DNA of 44,773 bases. Source: Verrucomicrobiota bacterium (lineage in GTDB: Bacteria > Verrucomicrobiota > Kiritimatiellia > JAAZAB01). Both the position numbers and the translations under genes were made by a program. The DNA lies in assembly GCA_018898455.1 (NCBI GenBank), contig JAHIJO010000218.1:1-44773 (forward strand), written 5' to 3'. The notes beneath the pieces are model-generated. The model searched no databases. It saw only the letters and a program-made list of their open reading frames with translations, and was not told the origin of the DNA. Below are positions 25,960-35,765 of the stretch, in pieces; position 1 is the first letter of the stretch; each line of letters begins with the position of its first letter.

Positions 25960-26132
25960 ACGATTATTTTTGATATGGGCGAAACATATCACATCGCGTC
26001 TGCACTCGCAACCATGGAAAACAGGCCGAGAATTTCCGGTTTTTCTCTGACGCTCTTGGGCGCCGTGGTCAGGCCTTTATTGATGGATTCCGCCGAAAAC
26101 GTTGCCGGGTGGAGCCGTTCTCAATTTTCCTG

Positions 26133-26312
26133 TTACATTCCAAACGCCAAGGCCAAAAGTAAATAGAACGAATCCCGCGACAATGCCAACAAGAGAAAGC
26201 ACCGGCTAATCCACATACCACTCGCCACCTTCGACGCCTGCCACAACACGACGAGCAATAAAAGGATGATGGAAAGCGATGTCGGCTTCAGCGCTTTAAG
26301 AATTGCTATCAT
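26133..26312 (-). CDS. Small hydrophobic ORF, doubtful
   Basis: 59 codons from ATG 26312, five bases after the def stop. It has hydrophobic stretches SIILLLLVVLW and FLLLALS...YLLLALAFG. A second minus-strand frame in the same DNA also reads like a membrane segment (GTG, then LSLVGIVAGFVLFTFGLGVW, ending GGIHQ). So either frame may be real, or an older gene has a frameshift. Apart from this, the 325-base gap 25993-26317 shows nothing else. Confidence 0.3.
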   Translation of the reverse strand: MIAILKALKPTSLSIILLLLVVLWQASKVASGMWISRCFLLLALSRDSFYLLLALAFGM

Positions 26313-26317
26313 TATGA

Positions 26318-26878
26318 TCAGCCCAACCCCAGCTCCGCCTCCGTTTTTTTCTTCATCCGCTTCAGCTTGCCGGACAGGCTGATTTTTTTCACGGCGGAAA
26401 CACGATCAACGAATAAAACGCCGTTCAAGTGATCCTGCTCATGCTGAATGACGCGTGCCAGCAATCCCCTGGCCTGAAGGGTCTGCAGTTCGCCCTTCAA
26501 GTTCAGAAACTTGACTGAAACTTCCCAGGCCCGATGCACCGGCGCCCAGATTTCGGGAACACTCAAACAGCCTTCCGTATCCGTCTTCGCTCCGGTCCGG
26601 GACAGAATGACAGGGTTGATCATCACCAGCGGCAACTCCACCTCCGGATTCAGCCGGGCCCCACCGGGCTCCGCGGCATCATATTTGGGATCGAACCCGA
26701 TCGTGCAGATTTGAACGGTCTGACCGATCTGCTGAGCGGCCAACCCCACCCCTTTCTTTTCACCCATGATCTCCAGCATGTCGCGGGCCAGAATCCGGAT
26801 GGCTTTGTCGATCAGGGCCACCGGATCCGCGGGTTGCCGAAGCACCGGATGTCCATAGATGCAGAACTGATATTTCAT
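26318..26878 (-). CDS. def: Peptide deformylase
   Basis: Removes the N-formyl group from new proteins. All three metalloprotease motifs are in order: GVGLAAQQIG (residues 43-52), EGCLSVPEIW (about 103-112, zinc cysteine) and QHEQDHLNG (about 145-153, two zinc histidines and the catalytic glutamate). The length, 186 residues, is normal for type 1 deformylases, with a basic C-terminal tail. No fmt gene is adjacent. The start ATG 26878 has no clear Shine-Dalgarno sequence. It is divergent from the mannosyltransferase gene, with only 77 bases between them. Confidence 0.96.
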   Translation of the reverse strand: MKYQFCIYGHPVLRQPADPVALIDKAIRILARDMLEIMGEKKGVGLAAQQIGQTVQICTIGFDPKYDAAEPGGARLNPEVELPLVMINPVILSRTGAKTDTEGCLSVPEIWAPVHRAWEVSVKFLNLKGELQTLQARGLLARVIQHEQDHLNGVLFVDRVSAVKKISLSGKLKRMKKKTEAELGLG

Positions 26879-26955
26879 GGGGTTAAATTACTGCAAATCC
26901 ACCGACAATTGCAATCCGAATCCGATCTTGCCAACGCCACGCAGATGGCCTATAA

Positions 26956-27714
26956 ATGGACGCTATGCCGGATATTCTGATCATTATTCCTACGTATAAC
27001 GAGGCCGAAAATGTCCAGGCCATTGCCAAGGCAATCTTAGCGATCGCCCCGGATGCGGAGATTTTATTTGTCGATGATAATTCCCCAGATGGAACGGGGC
27101 ACATGGTCGAAGCATTGCACGGGTCGAATCCGCGGATCCATCTCCTGCATAAGCCGAACAAACAGGGATTGGGACGAGCCTATGTGGCCGGCTTCCGGTG
27201 GGCCCTGGAACGACATTACACCCACATCTTTGAAATGGATGCCGACTTCTCCCACAATCCCACGGAAATCCCAAAATTCATCCAAGCCGCCGCCAATGCC
27301 GATCTTGTGCTGGGCTCACGCTACCTCAATGGCATCCGCATCATTAACTGGCCGTTGGAACGCCTGATTCTGAGCAAGGCGGCCAGCCTCTACGTCCGCA
27401 TCATCACCGGGTTGCCGTTCACGGATCCCACCGGGGGCTATAAATGCTTTCGCCGCGAGGTTCTGGAAGCCATCGACTTGGATCGGATAAAATCCAACGG
27501 CTACTCTTTCCAGGTTGAAATGACGCACACGGCGTGGAAGCTGGGCTTCCGCATCGTCGAGGTGCCGATTACATTCGAAGATCGACGGTCCGGTCATTCC
27601 AAGATGAACCCGGCCATCGTCCGCGAGGCTTTGGGAATGGTGATACGTCTGCGTTTTCGTTTTCAACCGTGCCGTAAGTCATCAACCCTGAATCAACAGC
27701 ACGATGCTTCATGA
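26956..27714 (+). CDS. Polyprenyl-phosphate mannose synthase (Dpm1-like GT2)
   Basis: A 252-residue family-2 glycosyltransferase without membrane helices. It moves mannose from GDP-mannose to a polyprenyl phosphate on the inner membrane face. IIIPTYNEAENV starts the fold, VDDNSPDGTG and MDADFSHNP bind nucleotide-sugar and metal, and SRYLNG...W plus TDPTGGYKCFRREVL are typical of the Dpm1/DPMS group. ATG 26956 and ATG 26965 are both possible. Its stop overlaps the next gene's ATG (ATGA), so it heads a plus-strand operon with a UbiA-type and probably a DUF2723 enzyme. Glucose-specific relatives exist; mannose is the likelier sugar. Confidence 0.9.
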   Translation: MDAMPDILIIIPTYNEAENVQAIAKAILAIAPDAEILFVDDNSPDGTGHMVEALHGSNPRIHLLHKPNKQGLGRAYVAGFRWALERHYTHIFEMDADFSHNPTEIPKFIQAAANADLVLGSRYLNGIRIINWPLERLILSKAASLYVRIITGLPFTDPTGGYKCFRREVLEAIDLDRIKSNGYSFQVEMTHTAWKLGFRIVEVPITFEDRRSGHSKMNPAIVREALGMVIRLRFRFQPCRKSSTLNQQHDAS

Positions 27715-28640
27715 ATGAATTTCTCTCATTTCCCGCTGGCCGCGCTTCACGAATCCAGGCAAGCGATATCTGGCGCGAGCTCCGGCCCAAGCAATTGACG
27801 AAAAATCTGATCATCTTCGTCGCATTCGTCTTTGCCCTGGGCGACAAGCACCAGAGCATCGCGCTGACGGGATTCTGGACGGCTTGCCTGGCGTTCGTGC
27901 TATTCTCCGTAACGACCAGCGGTATCTACATTTTTAATGACATCCGCGACATCGTTCTGGATCGCGCCCACCCGGTAAAATCCCAGCGCCCCATTGCGGC
28001 CGGGCGCATGCCCCTGCCCTTGGCTTGGAGCCTGATGGGCATTTTGCTATGCGCAGGACTTGCCGGTTCCTGGCTGTTTTCCATCCCGTTCGGTCTGGTG
28101 GTGACCGCTTATGTCATATTGCAACTGTTCTACACGTTATGGTTAAAGCATGTGTCCCTCGTGGATGTGTTCGTGATTGCCGCCGGTTTCGTGCTGCGCG
28201 TTATTGCCGGCGGCATTGCCGTGAACGTCACCCTCTCCCCCTGGCTCCTGGTCTGCACGTTCCTCATGGCGCTGTTCCTGGCCCTCTGCAAGCGCCGCCA
28301 CGAAAAGCGGCTGACAGCGGAAATGCGGAATGCGGAATCACGGCCCAGCCTCATGTCCAGCGACGAACGGCTGCTGGACCAGCTGATCGCCATCATCGCC
28401 GGAGCGGTGATCGTGGTCTATGCCATCTATACTCAGTGGCCCGAAACCGTGATGAAGTTCCAGACCAATCGTCTGGCACTGACAATTCCGTTTGTCATCT
28501 TCGGTCTTTTCCGATACCTCGACCTGGTTTATCGCCAGTCTAAAGGCGACCAGCCTGAATATATCCTTCTAACGGACATTCCCCTGATGATCGCCATCGT
28601 GTTATTCGGGCTTTCCGTTCTGTTCATCATCGTCATTTAG
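27711..28640 (+). CDS. UbiA-family polyprenyl transferase (DPPR synthase-like)
   Basis: 309-residue integral membrane protein with about eight or nine helices. The two UbiA aspartate motifs are present: NDIRDIVLDRAHPVKSQRP (near 78-96) and the second loop YTLWLKHVSLVDVFVIAAGFVLRVIAGG (near 138-166). The combination is typical of decaprenyl-phosphate phosphoribosyltransferase relatives (DprA/Rv3806c type), which join ribose-5-phosphate to a polyprenyl phosphate. Overlap with the mannose-synthase gene by four bases supports a shared role in lipid-linked sugars. A different prenyl acceptor cannot be excluded. Confidence 0.85.
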   Translation: MNEFLSFPAGRASRIQASDIWRELRPKQLTKNLIIFVAFVFALGDKHQSIALTGFWTACLAFVLFSVTTSGIYIFNDIRDIVLDRAHPVKSQRPIAAGRMPLPLAWSLMGILLCAGLAGSWLFSIPFGLVVTAYVILQLFYTLWLKHVSLVDVFVIAAGFVLRVIAGGIAVNVTLSPWLLVCTFLMALFLALCKRRHEKRLTAEMRNAESRPSLMSSDERLLDQLIAIIAGAVIVVYAIYTQWPETVMKFQTNRLALTIPFVIFGLFRYLDLVYRQSKGDQPEYILLTDIPLMIAIVLFGLSVLFIIVI

Positions 28641-28669
28641 TACCATATATTATTGGAAGGGCATCGCCG

Positions 28670-29938
28670 ATGAATCCGGATCTACTAGTGTGCGAACTTC
28701 ACGAACCTGATCTACTGGATACCATTCGTTCTGCCTGGGACGAGTTTAACAAGCAGTGTCCCGAGCCGAAAACACCTTCATTTCTCGATCCCTGCGAATT
28801 CCTGGTCAGCCGTGATTGGTGCGGCTTCGGGACCGAGCATGACGCGGCGCTCAAGACGGCGGCAATGCGCATCCTTAGCCAGCCGGCCTTGTGCCGCCTG
28901 GCTGCCTTCTACGCCTGGAAGGTTTTTGACTCGCCGGCGCAATTCTGTATCAACCACAAGGACCGCTGGCCCAAGCTGAACTCCACCCTCGGCGACCAGG
29001 CTGGATTCTTTTTTCTACTGATCGGGCTTTCCCTGGTGCCCCGCTTGCGGCGCTACCATCAAATGCTGGGTGTCCCGGAAACCGTGACCCGCGAAACCAG
29101 CCAGCAGGTCCGCTGTTTCTGCGACAATTTTCAGCGAGCCAAGGGCGGCGACATCGGTATCTTTACCAATCAACTCAACTGGCTACGGAATTATGTACGC
29201 GGCCAACTGTATTTTCGGATCGGCCGCCTGGAATACTGGGCCAGGGGATTTGACGCCCAGCTTACAGTGTTCCGCCACCGTCAAACCGGACGCGTCATCG
29301 CCCTGGCCAATGACGAAGCCTGCTTCAATCCGGAGGGGCTCATGGATGAACCGGATAAGCGCGCCGTCGGCGCCCCGACTTGGAACCCTACCCTGCGACT
29401 GACAGAAGATGCGGTCGTGGGTTTTCCAATTTCGCCCCGGGGCAGTGCCGAACACCGCGAGATACGTCTGCCGTTTGCCGAATGGCAACTGATGCTGGGT
29501 CCCGGTGATCCGGTCCTGGATATTCACATCCCCCCCGGCGGCGACATGGGTCCCGATAAATGCCTGGATTCTCTGACCCGGGCACGCGATTTTTTTAAGA
29601 CCACTTTTCCTCATCGCGCTCCCGTCGGTTTCATATGCAGATCCTGGATATTCAGTCCATGCCTGGAGCATTGCCTCCCGCCGGAATCCAACCTGGTGCG
29701 GTTCCTCAAAGAGATGTATCTGTTTCCCATCGCCTCCACGGATCCGAACATCTGGTTCGTTTTTTTCCAGGATAAATTCGACCCCGCCACGGCTCCGCGG
29801 AACACCAGCCTCCAGCGCGCCTTGCTGGATTATCTGGTTGCCGGACACACCTGGCGCAACGGCGGCATGTTCTTTCTTGCGGATGATCTTCCGGCCTTCG
29901 GCACCCAGGGTTACCGCGCCAACTGGCCGGTGCTCTGA
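28670..29938 (+). CDS. NAT_N/GNAT_C-type acyltransferase
   Basis: 422-residue protein that I recognise as the two-domain acyltransferase family with an N-terminal helical half and a GNAT-like C-terminal half. The most telling part is DPVLDIHIPPGGDMGPDKCLDSL near 280-302, the G-G-xL/M-P-C-S pattern of the GNAT_C domain. The tail GGMFFLADDLPAFG is also typical. GGAAGGG lies nine bases before ATG 28670. The acyl donor and acceptor are not known. It follows the UbiA gene by 29 bases, so it may modify the lipid-linked sugar or a linked protein, but that is guilt by association. Confidence 0.75.
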   Translation: MNPDLLVCELHEPDLLDTIRSAWDEFNKQCPEPKTPSFLDPCEFLVSRDWCGFGTEHDAALKTAAMRILSQPALCRLAAFYAWKVFDSPAQFCINHKDRWPKLNSTLGDQAGFFFLLIGLSLVPRLRRYHQMLGVPETVTRETSQQVRCFCDNFQRAKGGDIGIFTNQLNWLRNYVRGQLYFRIGRLEYWARGFDAQLTVFRHRQTGRVIALANDEACFNPEGLMDEPDKRAVGAPTWNPTLRLTEDAVVGFPISPRGSAEHREIRLPFAEWQLMLGPGDPVLDIHIPPGGDMGPDKCLDSLTRARDFFKTTFPHRAPVGFICRSWIFSPCLEHCLPPESNLVRFLKEMYLFPIASTDPNIWFVFFQDKFDPATAPRNTSLQRALLDYLVAGHTWRNGGMFFLADDLPAFGTQGYRANWPVL

Positions 29939-30121
29939 ATTTGCAGATGAGCCACCCATCCGACAACCGCACAACGAAAGGCGGTAGCGGACTCTGCGCC
30001 GCGCGCTCGCCCGGAATGACTTTTCCCCGACATCCCGCCTTGACCAGCCATCTGAAAACGTCTAAGGTACCGCTCACGTTATTCAGGGTTGGGCCAGGAA
30101 ATATCCGTGGAATGAGCATCT

Positions 30122-33076
30122 ATGGCTAAGGAAAAACAGGAACAACGCAGGATACCAACCCACAGCACCCCATTACCTTCCGTGCCAGGAACGCCTCCGG
30201 TGAGCGGATCGTTTTTCAAAATCAACGACTGGCTGGCCGCCGCCGTGACCTTTGCCGTGGCGTTGGCGGTTTATACCTACACCATGGCCCCTACGGTCAC
30301 GCTGGAAGATTCCGGTGAACTGGTTGTTGCCGCCGACTACCTTGGGGTTCCCCACCCGCCTGGCTATCCGCTCTGGACAATTCTGGCCTGGATTTCCCAG
30401 TGGATATTTCATTTCAAGAGCTACATGGGCCAACCCAATCCGGCCTGGGGCGTGAACTTCATGTCCGGCTTATTCGGCGCGCTGCTCAGCGGCGTCGTTG
30501 CCCTCCTGGTATCCCGGTCCGGCATGACCCTGCTCCGCTCGTTCCGGCATCAGGACGATGAGGGAAAGGCCGGCCGCATGGATATGATTATCAGTTGGGC
30601 CAGCGGAGTCGGCGCCGGCCTGATACTGGCATTCTGCCCGTTCCTCTGGTCCCAATGCACCATCGCCGAAGTGTACACCATGAACTCCTTTCTCCATCTG
30701 CTGATCCTGACTCTGCTATACGTCTGGATGCACCGGCCCAAGCGCGACGTGTTGTTATACTTGATGGCGTTTCTCTTTGGACTGACATTCACCAACTGCC
30801 AACCCATCGTGCTCATGGTGCCGGCGCTCATGCTGGTGTTCTTCGTCACCGACCGCCGCTTATTCCGGGACTGCCTGTGCGTGGGACTTGTTTTTATCGC
30901 CGGTTTGATTTTCTTTAAAACAATGGAACCGGAATGGGCTTCGGGCACTCCCGTGCCGAACAAGGAACTCCGTATTGCGGGAGGTATCTTTCTGCTCCTG
31001 ACTCCGGCGGGCATCTGGTTTTTCACTCGGGAACTATTCACGGAATGGCGCCGGGTTCTGCTGATGGTTCTGTATGCGGGACTGGGTTTGTCCTTTTTCA
31101 TTTACATGCCCATCGCCTCGGACACCAATCCCCCCATGAACTGGGGCTATCCCCGGACCATGGAAGGCTTCAAGCATGCCGTGACCCGGGGCCAATACCA
31201 AGCGCTGGCGCCGGCCATTCAACCGGCAGCCTTCATCAAACAGATCGGAGAATTTCTCAATGAACTGGAGGACCAATTTCCATTCCCGATGCCCCTGCTG
31301 GCACTGGTGCCCATATTCTTTTTTCGTCAAATCTGGCGCCGGAACTGGGCTTGGCTTCTGGGTCTGATCATCGCGTTTGCGATTACCGGGCCGGGCATGA
31401 TGATTATTCTCAATCCCCCGCATGATCTGCAGTCATTGTTCATCGCCAAAGTCCAATTCGTCCAATCCACGGCCTTTTATGCCGTTTGGGTCGGATATGG
31501 ATTCCTGCTGGGACTGGCGTTTCTCAACCAGGTACTGAAGCACAGGCTGTTGGTCTATCTTGGCATTGCGGTGACCCTGTTGTGCCCGATTGCCCTGATC
31601 TGGCAGGACGAACATGACAAAGACCTGGTCCAGAAGAACAGCACGGCCAACCTGCGCCATCACGATTTCGGCTGGCAGTTCGGGAATTACCAGTTGCGCG
31701 GCGTCAAGGCCATCATGGCGGAGCTGAAGCCAGGCGAAACGCCGCCGCCAAACCCGAACTATCCCCCTGAAATGACGCCCAACGCCGTCTTTTTCGGCGG
31801 CACCGATCCGGGGCGTTTCGTGCCGACCTACATGATCTATTCCGCAAAGGTGCGGCCGGATGTGTACCTGATCACCCAGAATGCCCTGGCCGACAACACC
31901 TACATGAACGTCATGCGCGACCTGTACGGCGACCGGATATGGATGCCGTCGGCCCAGGATTCCAACCAGGCCTTTCAGACTTACATCAACGATGTTCGGA
32001 CGGGCCGCATGCCGCCCAGTGCCGCCGTCACCATCGACAAGAATGGGCGGGTCAGCGTCCAGGGCGTCATGGGCGTCATGGAAATCAACGGTATCATCTG
32101 CAAGATGATCTTCGAAGCCAACAAGGACAAGCATGATTTCTACGTCGAGGAAAGCTATGTGATTGGATGGATGTATCCCTACCTTTCGCCGCACGGGCTG
32201 ATCATGAAGATCAATAAGCAACCCCTGCCCAAGTTGACCGACGAGATGGTGAAAGACGACATGGAGTTCTGGAACTGGTACGGTAACCGCCTGATGAATA
32301 ATCCCCATTTCCTGAACGATGTTGTGGCTCGCAAGACATTCTCGAAACTGCGTTGCGCCATTGCCGGCGTGTATATGTGGCGCCGAATGTTCAACGAGGC
32401 CGAATCGGCGTTCCGCCAGGCGGTGGACTTGTATCCCACGAGTCCGGAAGCGAACTTCCGGCTGGCAGACCTGTATCTGCAATTCGGCCAATTCCCGAAA
32501 GCCCGCGAAGTCATGGAAAAGAACTACCAGCTGGATCCGAAAAACGAGAAGATTCAAGGATTCCTGAACCAGATCAAGGATATGGAAAAGATGAACGCCC
32601 GGATGATCGAACTGCAAAACCAGCTATCCCAGGGCAGCGGCTCGCTGGATATGGTGTTTGAGCTGGCATCCCTCTATCAAAGGTCGGGCAAGGACCAACC
32701 ATTCCAAGACCTGACCCGCCAGGTTCTGAATAATACGAACATTCCACCCCAGGCGTATTTGAAAGTGGCGGAACTCTCGGCGGCCGCGCCGCCGCACCTG
32801 CCGCTGATGGTCGAAGCGTTCCAGAAATATCTCCAGCGCGAGCCCTCCGACCCGCGGATATGGCTGGAGCTTGCCTGCGTCCAGATCGCCATCGGCCAGC
32901 CAGACCCGGCGTTTCAATCCCTGCACCGAGCCGTGACCGTCGGCGGTGAGCCGATTAAAGACGCCGCCCGGAAGGACCCGCGCTTCGAACCGATCCGCAA
33001 TGCGGAACCATTCAAACGCCTCACGGCGCCTTCCCAGCAGAATTTCGCTCCCTTCTCCGGCAATTTCATTCCTTAA
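30122..33076 (+). CDS. DUF2723 membrane glycosyltransferase-like protein with TPR tail
   Basis: 984 residues. About ten membrane helices fill residues 35-490. The first periplasmic loop has APTVTLEDSGELVVAA, the acidic signature of DUF2723 (TMEM260-like, related to protein O-mannosyltransferases). A soluble part follows (about 500-740), then TPR-like repeats (about 749-830 and 840-950: FNEAESAFRQAVDLYPTSPE, FPKAREVMEKNYQLDPKNE). These enzymes take sugar from polyprenyl-phosphate donors and glycosylate exported proteins, which fits the Dpm1 and UbiA genes upstream. TPRs likely bind the acceptor. The 183-base gap before it shows no real gene. Its stop shares TTAA with the convergent rsmE stop. 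Confidence 0.85.
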   Translation: MAKEKQEQRRIPTHSTPLPSVPGTPPVSGSFFKINDWLAAAVTFAVALAVYTYTMAPTVTLEDSGELVVAADYLGVPHPPGYPLWTILAWISQWIFHFKSYMGQPNPAWGVNFMSGLFGALLSGVVALLVSRSGMTLLRSFRHQDDEGKAGRMDMIISWASGVGAGLILAFCPFLWSQCTIAEVYTMNSFLHLLILTLLYVWMHRPKRDVLLYLMAFLFGLTFTNCQPIVLMVPALMLVFFVTDRRLFRDCLCVGLVFIAGLIFFKTMEPEWASGTPVPNKELRIAGGIFLLLTPAGIWFFTRELFTEWRRVLLMVLYAGLGLSFFIYMPIASDTNPPMNWGYPRTMEGFKHAVTRGQYQALAPAIQPAAFIKQIGEFLNELEDQFPFPMPLLALVPIFFFRQIWRRNWAWLLGLIIAFAITGPGMMIILNPPHDLQSLFIAKVQFVQSTAFYAVWVGYGFLLGLAFLNQVLKHRLLVYLGIAVTLLCPIALIWQDEHDKDLVQKNSTANLRHHDFGWQFGNYQLRGVKAIMAELKPGETPPPNPNYPPEMTPNAVFFGGTDPGRFVPTYMIYSAKVRPDVYLITQNALADNTYMNVMRDLYGDRIWMPSAQDSNQAFQTYINDVRTGRMPPSAAVTIDKNGRVSVQGVMGVMEINGIICKMIFEANKDKHDFYVEESYVIGWMYPYLSPHGLIMKINKQPLPKLTDEMVKDDMEFWNWYGNRLMNNPHFLNDVVARKTFSKLRCAIAGVYMWRRMFNEAESAFRQAVDLYPTSPEANFRLADLYLQFGQFPKAREVMEKNYQLDPKNEKIQGFLNQIKDMEKMNARMIELQNQLSQGSGSLDMVFELASLYQRSGKDQPFQDLTRQVLNNTNIPPQAYLKVAELSAAAPPHLPLMVEAFQKYLQREPSDPRIWLELACVQIAIGQPDPAFQSLHRAVTVGGEPIKDAARKDPRFEPIRNAEPFKRLTAPSQQNFAPFSGNFIP

Positions 33077-33834
33077 CCCAGTGAGAATTCATGAGTCAGG
33101 ACGCTGAGCCCATATAGGGCGGCGGTTTCCACGCGCAAGGTCGCCGGGCCAAACCGAACCAGAAGCCCCCCGGCTTGCCTCACGGCCAACGTTTCCTCGG
33201 CGGTAAAATCTCCTTCCGGGCCGACAATCAGGGCCAAAGACATAGGCGTCGGCAGGGTCATTCCCTTCACGATATCGCGCAAGGGACAGGCTTCCTCATG
33301 CAGAGAGGCCATGAACGGCACCGTAAATTCCGGCAAGCGCGGCAGGACTTCGGACAAGGACATTACAGGCTGAATGTCGGGTAGCCAAGCCACGCCGCTT
33401 TGCTTGACCGATTCCCGGGCAATTTTCAGCCAGCGGTCGCGCCGTTTCTTGGCCACGGGAGATCCCGCCCTGGCAACCACCCGTTCCGTAAGCAGGGGCC
33501 AGACTGCCCGCGCTCCGAGCTCGGTCGCCTTCTGAACGATCCCGTCCATCAGCGCATGCCTGGGAATCGACTGAATCAGCGTAATGGATACAGAAGGCGG
33601 CGGCTCAAAATGCCGGGTCTCTTCATGGACCCGTACGCAAACGCCGCCAGGATCCGCGGCTAGAATGCCGGCTTGCGCCGTATGTCCTTGTCCATCCATG
33701 AGCGCCACGACATCGCCCGGGCGGGCGCGAAGCACGCGCGCCAGATGGCGGGATTCTTCCGGGGAAAGCGTCACTTCCGGCTGGGACCATTGCGCCGGTT
33801 CGACAAAACAGCGATTCATACCCGCTTCTGTCAT
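33073..33834 (-). CDS. rsmE: 16S rRNA m3U1498 methyltransferase
   Basis: SPOUT-class methyltransferase that modifies U1498 of 16S rRNA. It has 253 residues from ATG 33834. The N-terminal PUA-like domain has [19 protein letters not shown]. The knot region carries [14 protein letters not shown] and the ending [20 protein letters not shown], both diagnostic of RsmE. The ATG overlaps the dnaJ stop (ATGA), so it is translationally coupled; a further ATG lies five codons in. It is the last gene of the rsmI-grpE-dnaJ-rsmE operon and is convergent with the DUF2723 gene. Confidence 0.95.
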   Translation of the reverse strand: MTEAGMNRCFVEPAQWSQPEVTLSPEESRHLARVLRARPGDVVALMDGQGHTAQAGILAADPGGVCVRVHEETRHFEPPPSVSITLIQSIPRHALMDGIVQKATELGARAVWPLLTERVVARAGSPVAKKRRDRWLKIARESVKQSGVAWLPDIQPVMSLSEVLPRLPEFTVPFMASLHEEACPLRDIVKGMTLPTPMSLALIVGPEGDFTAEETLAVRQAGGLLVRFGPATLRVETAALYGLSVLTHEFSLG

Positions 33835-35012
33835 GATCCTGATGGCTTTCGGTGCTCCATGAACTCGGCGGCTTTTGTCCGGAACTGCGCAAGGTCGGGG
33901 CAATTGGTTTCGTCGCAGGCGTCCAGAAATTCCTTGAGTTTCTTTTTCTGCTGACCGGACAGATTCTTGGGCACTTCCTGAACCACGCGAACATGAAGAT
34001 CACCATGGCCGTAACCGCCGGTGTCGGGAACCCCTTTGCCGCGCAAGCGGAACAGTTTACCGTTTTCCGTGCCGGGCGCGATACGGATATTGGCCCATCC
34101 ATCCAGGGTCGGCACGGAGATTTCGCCGCCGAGCGCGGCAGCCTCCAGGGATATAGGCACCTCGCAGAACAAATCATTTCCCTCGCGCTGGAACAGATGA
34201 TGCGGACGCACGTGCAGAACCACATACAGATCACCGGCGCCCCCGCCCCGGGCCCCACCCTCTCCCTTTCCCGCCAGGCGCAGACGCGATCCGGTCTCAA
34301 CGCCCGCCGGAATCTTTAGCGTCAACTGCTTACGCGCTTTCACCATGCCGGTTCCACCGCACGGCCGGCAGGGATGCGTCACAATCTCGCCGCGCCCCCC
34401 GCAGGACGGACAATCCTGCTGGACCCGGAAAAATCCGGCGGACGTGACAACAACGCCATGCCCCCCGCAATGGCGGCATGTTTCCTTCTTATGGCCGGCT
34501 TCGGCTCCGGAGCCGGCGCACGCCGAACATTCCTCTGAAATCGGAATGGTGATAGCCCGTTCGGCGCCGAACACAGATTCTTCAAATTCAATTTCCAGGT
34601 CAAAACGAAGGTCAGCCCCCCGCGCCGAGCGGGAAGAACCGCCGCGCCGGCCGGATCCCCGTCCGAAAACATCATCAAAGATACCGCCGGAGCCGCCGCC
34701 GAACAAATCCCCGAACAGATCCTGAATATCCGACATGTGCGTGAAATCGCGGGAGAAATCAAAACCTCCGGGGCCAAAGGATGATTTCAAGCCGGCATGG
34801 CCATACTGATCGTAAAGCTGGCGTTTCTGAGGATCGCTGAGAATTTCAAAGGCTTCCGATAATTCCTTGAATTTTTCCTCGGCCTCCTTGTTGCCCGCAT
34901 TGCGGTCTGGATGATGTTTCAAGGCCAGTTTCCGGTATGCCTTCTTGATTTCCTCAAGAGCTGTATTCCGGGTAACGCCTAGGACATCGTAATAATCACG
35001 CTTGCCTGCCAC
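33831..35012 (-). CDS. dnaJ: Chaperone DnaJ (Hsp40)
   Basis: Type I J-protein, 393 residues. The J domain has HHPDRN (HPD near 34-36), followed by a G/F-rich region with [13 protein letters not shown]. Four CxxCxGxG zinc repeats are seen ([32 protein letters not shown]), then the substrate-binding C-terminal domains. It delivers unfolded proteins to DnaK and stimulates its ATPase. The start is GTG 35012, three bases after the grpE stop and preceded by GGAGG. dnaK is not in the window. No CIRCE operator was found upstream of the operon. Confidence 0.97.
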   Translation of the reverse strand: MAGKRDYYDVLGVTRNTALEEIKKAYRKLALKHHPDRNAGNKEAEEKFKELSEAFEILSDPQKRQLYDQYGHAGLKSSFGPGGFDFSRDFTHMSDIQDLFGDLFGGGSGGIFDDVFGRGSGRRGGSSRSARGADLRFDLEIEFEESVFGAERAITIPISEECSACAGSGAEAGHKKETCRHCGGHGVVVTSAGFFRVQQDCPSCGGRGEIVTHPCRPCGGTGMVKARKQLTLKIPAGVETGSRLRLAGKGEGGARGGGAGDLYVVLHVRPHHLFQREGNDLFCEVPISLEAAALGGEISVPTLDGWANIRIAPGTENGKLFRLRGKGVPDTGGYGHGDLHVRVVQEVPKNLSGQQKKKLKEFLDACDETNCPDLAQFRTKAAEFMEHRKPSGS

Positions 35013-35015
35013 CGT

Positions 35016-35765
35016 TTATCCCTCCTCCGGTAATGGAACTTCTGACGGAGATGCCCCGGCCCCTTTTCCGGCCTCAGGTTCGCCCTTGGCAGGCCCGCTG
35101 GATACCACCACTTGCGCCGGACGCAACAACTTATTGCCCAGCATATAGCCCGGCCGGGTTTGAGCCAGCACCATGTCTTCCGGTTCCTTGTCCGACGCCA
35201 TGCGGCTGATCGCTTCAAACCGGGCCGGATCAAACGGCTGTTTTTCAGCGTCGAAAGGCGTCAGTCCGAATTTCATTAAAACCCCCATCAGCTGATCGAA
35301 AATCAACTGAAGTCCTTCTTGAATGGCTTTATCGGCTTTATGGGTAGTCGCCGCCTGAATGCCCAATTGAAGATGATCCAGCACGGGCAAGAGCTCCAGC
35401 ATGAGTTCAGACGCCGCCATGTCATAAAGTTCGGTCTTTTCCCGCAAAGTCCGTTTGCGAAAATTATCGAAGTCGGCGCGAAGCCGCAATAATTGATCCT
35501 GAAGCTTTTCGAGCAGCGCCGCCTTTTCTCCCGGCAAATCGACCGCCGGCGCTTTGTCATGGGAGGCGGGTATTGTCGGCAATGGTCCGACCGCCTGACT
35601 CGCCCTCGCCTGGGCAAAGTGCTCCGGCGAAGCCTGGTCGGCGAAGCCTGAGTCGGATGCGGACCCCGCAGAATCCCTGGCCGCCGGTTCTTCTTTGGTC
35701 CCGGATTCCTGATGAACGTTTCCTGCACTCTCGTGGGAATGATGTTTTTCTTTGCTCCGGCTCAT
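35016..35765 (-). CDS. grpE: Nucleotide exchange factor GrpE
   Basis: 249 residues. An N-terminal ~75-residue polar, low-complexity arm is longer than usual. It is followed by the coiled-coil helix (LLRLRADFDNFRKRT) and the four-helix bundle and beta domain (LLPVLDHLQLGI, FGLTPFD...FDPARFEAI, GYMLGNKLLRPAQVVVS). GrpE releases ADP from DnaK. The ATG overlaps the rsmI stop by four bases, and the stop lies three bases before dnaJ, so the three genes should be made together. Confidence 0.95.
   Translation of the reverse strand: MSRSKEKHHSHESAGNVHQESGTKEEPAARDSAGSASDSGFADQASPEHFAQARASQAVGPLPTIPASHDKAPAVDLPGEKAALLEKLQDQLLRLRADFDNFRKRTLREKTELYDMAASELMLELLPVLDHLQLGIQAATTHKADKAIQEGLQLIFDQLMGVLMKFGLTPFDAEKQPFDPARFEAISRMASDKEPEDMVLAQTRPGYMLGNKLLRPAQVVVSSGPAKGEPEAGKGAGASPSEVPLPEEG

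Noticed and set aside
29941-30129. 62-residue plus ORF between the acyltransferase and DUF2723 genes
   Set aside because: No recognisable pattern and no ribosome site, and its end overlaps the real DUF2723 start.
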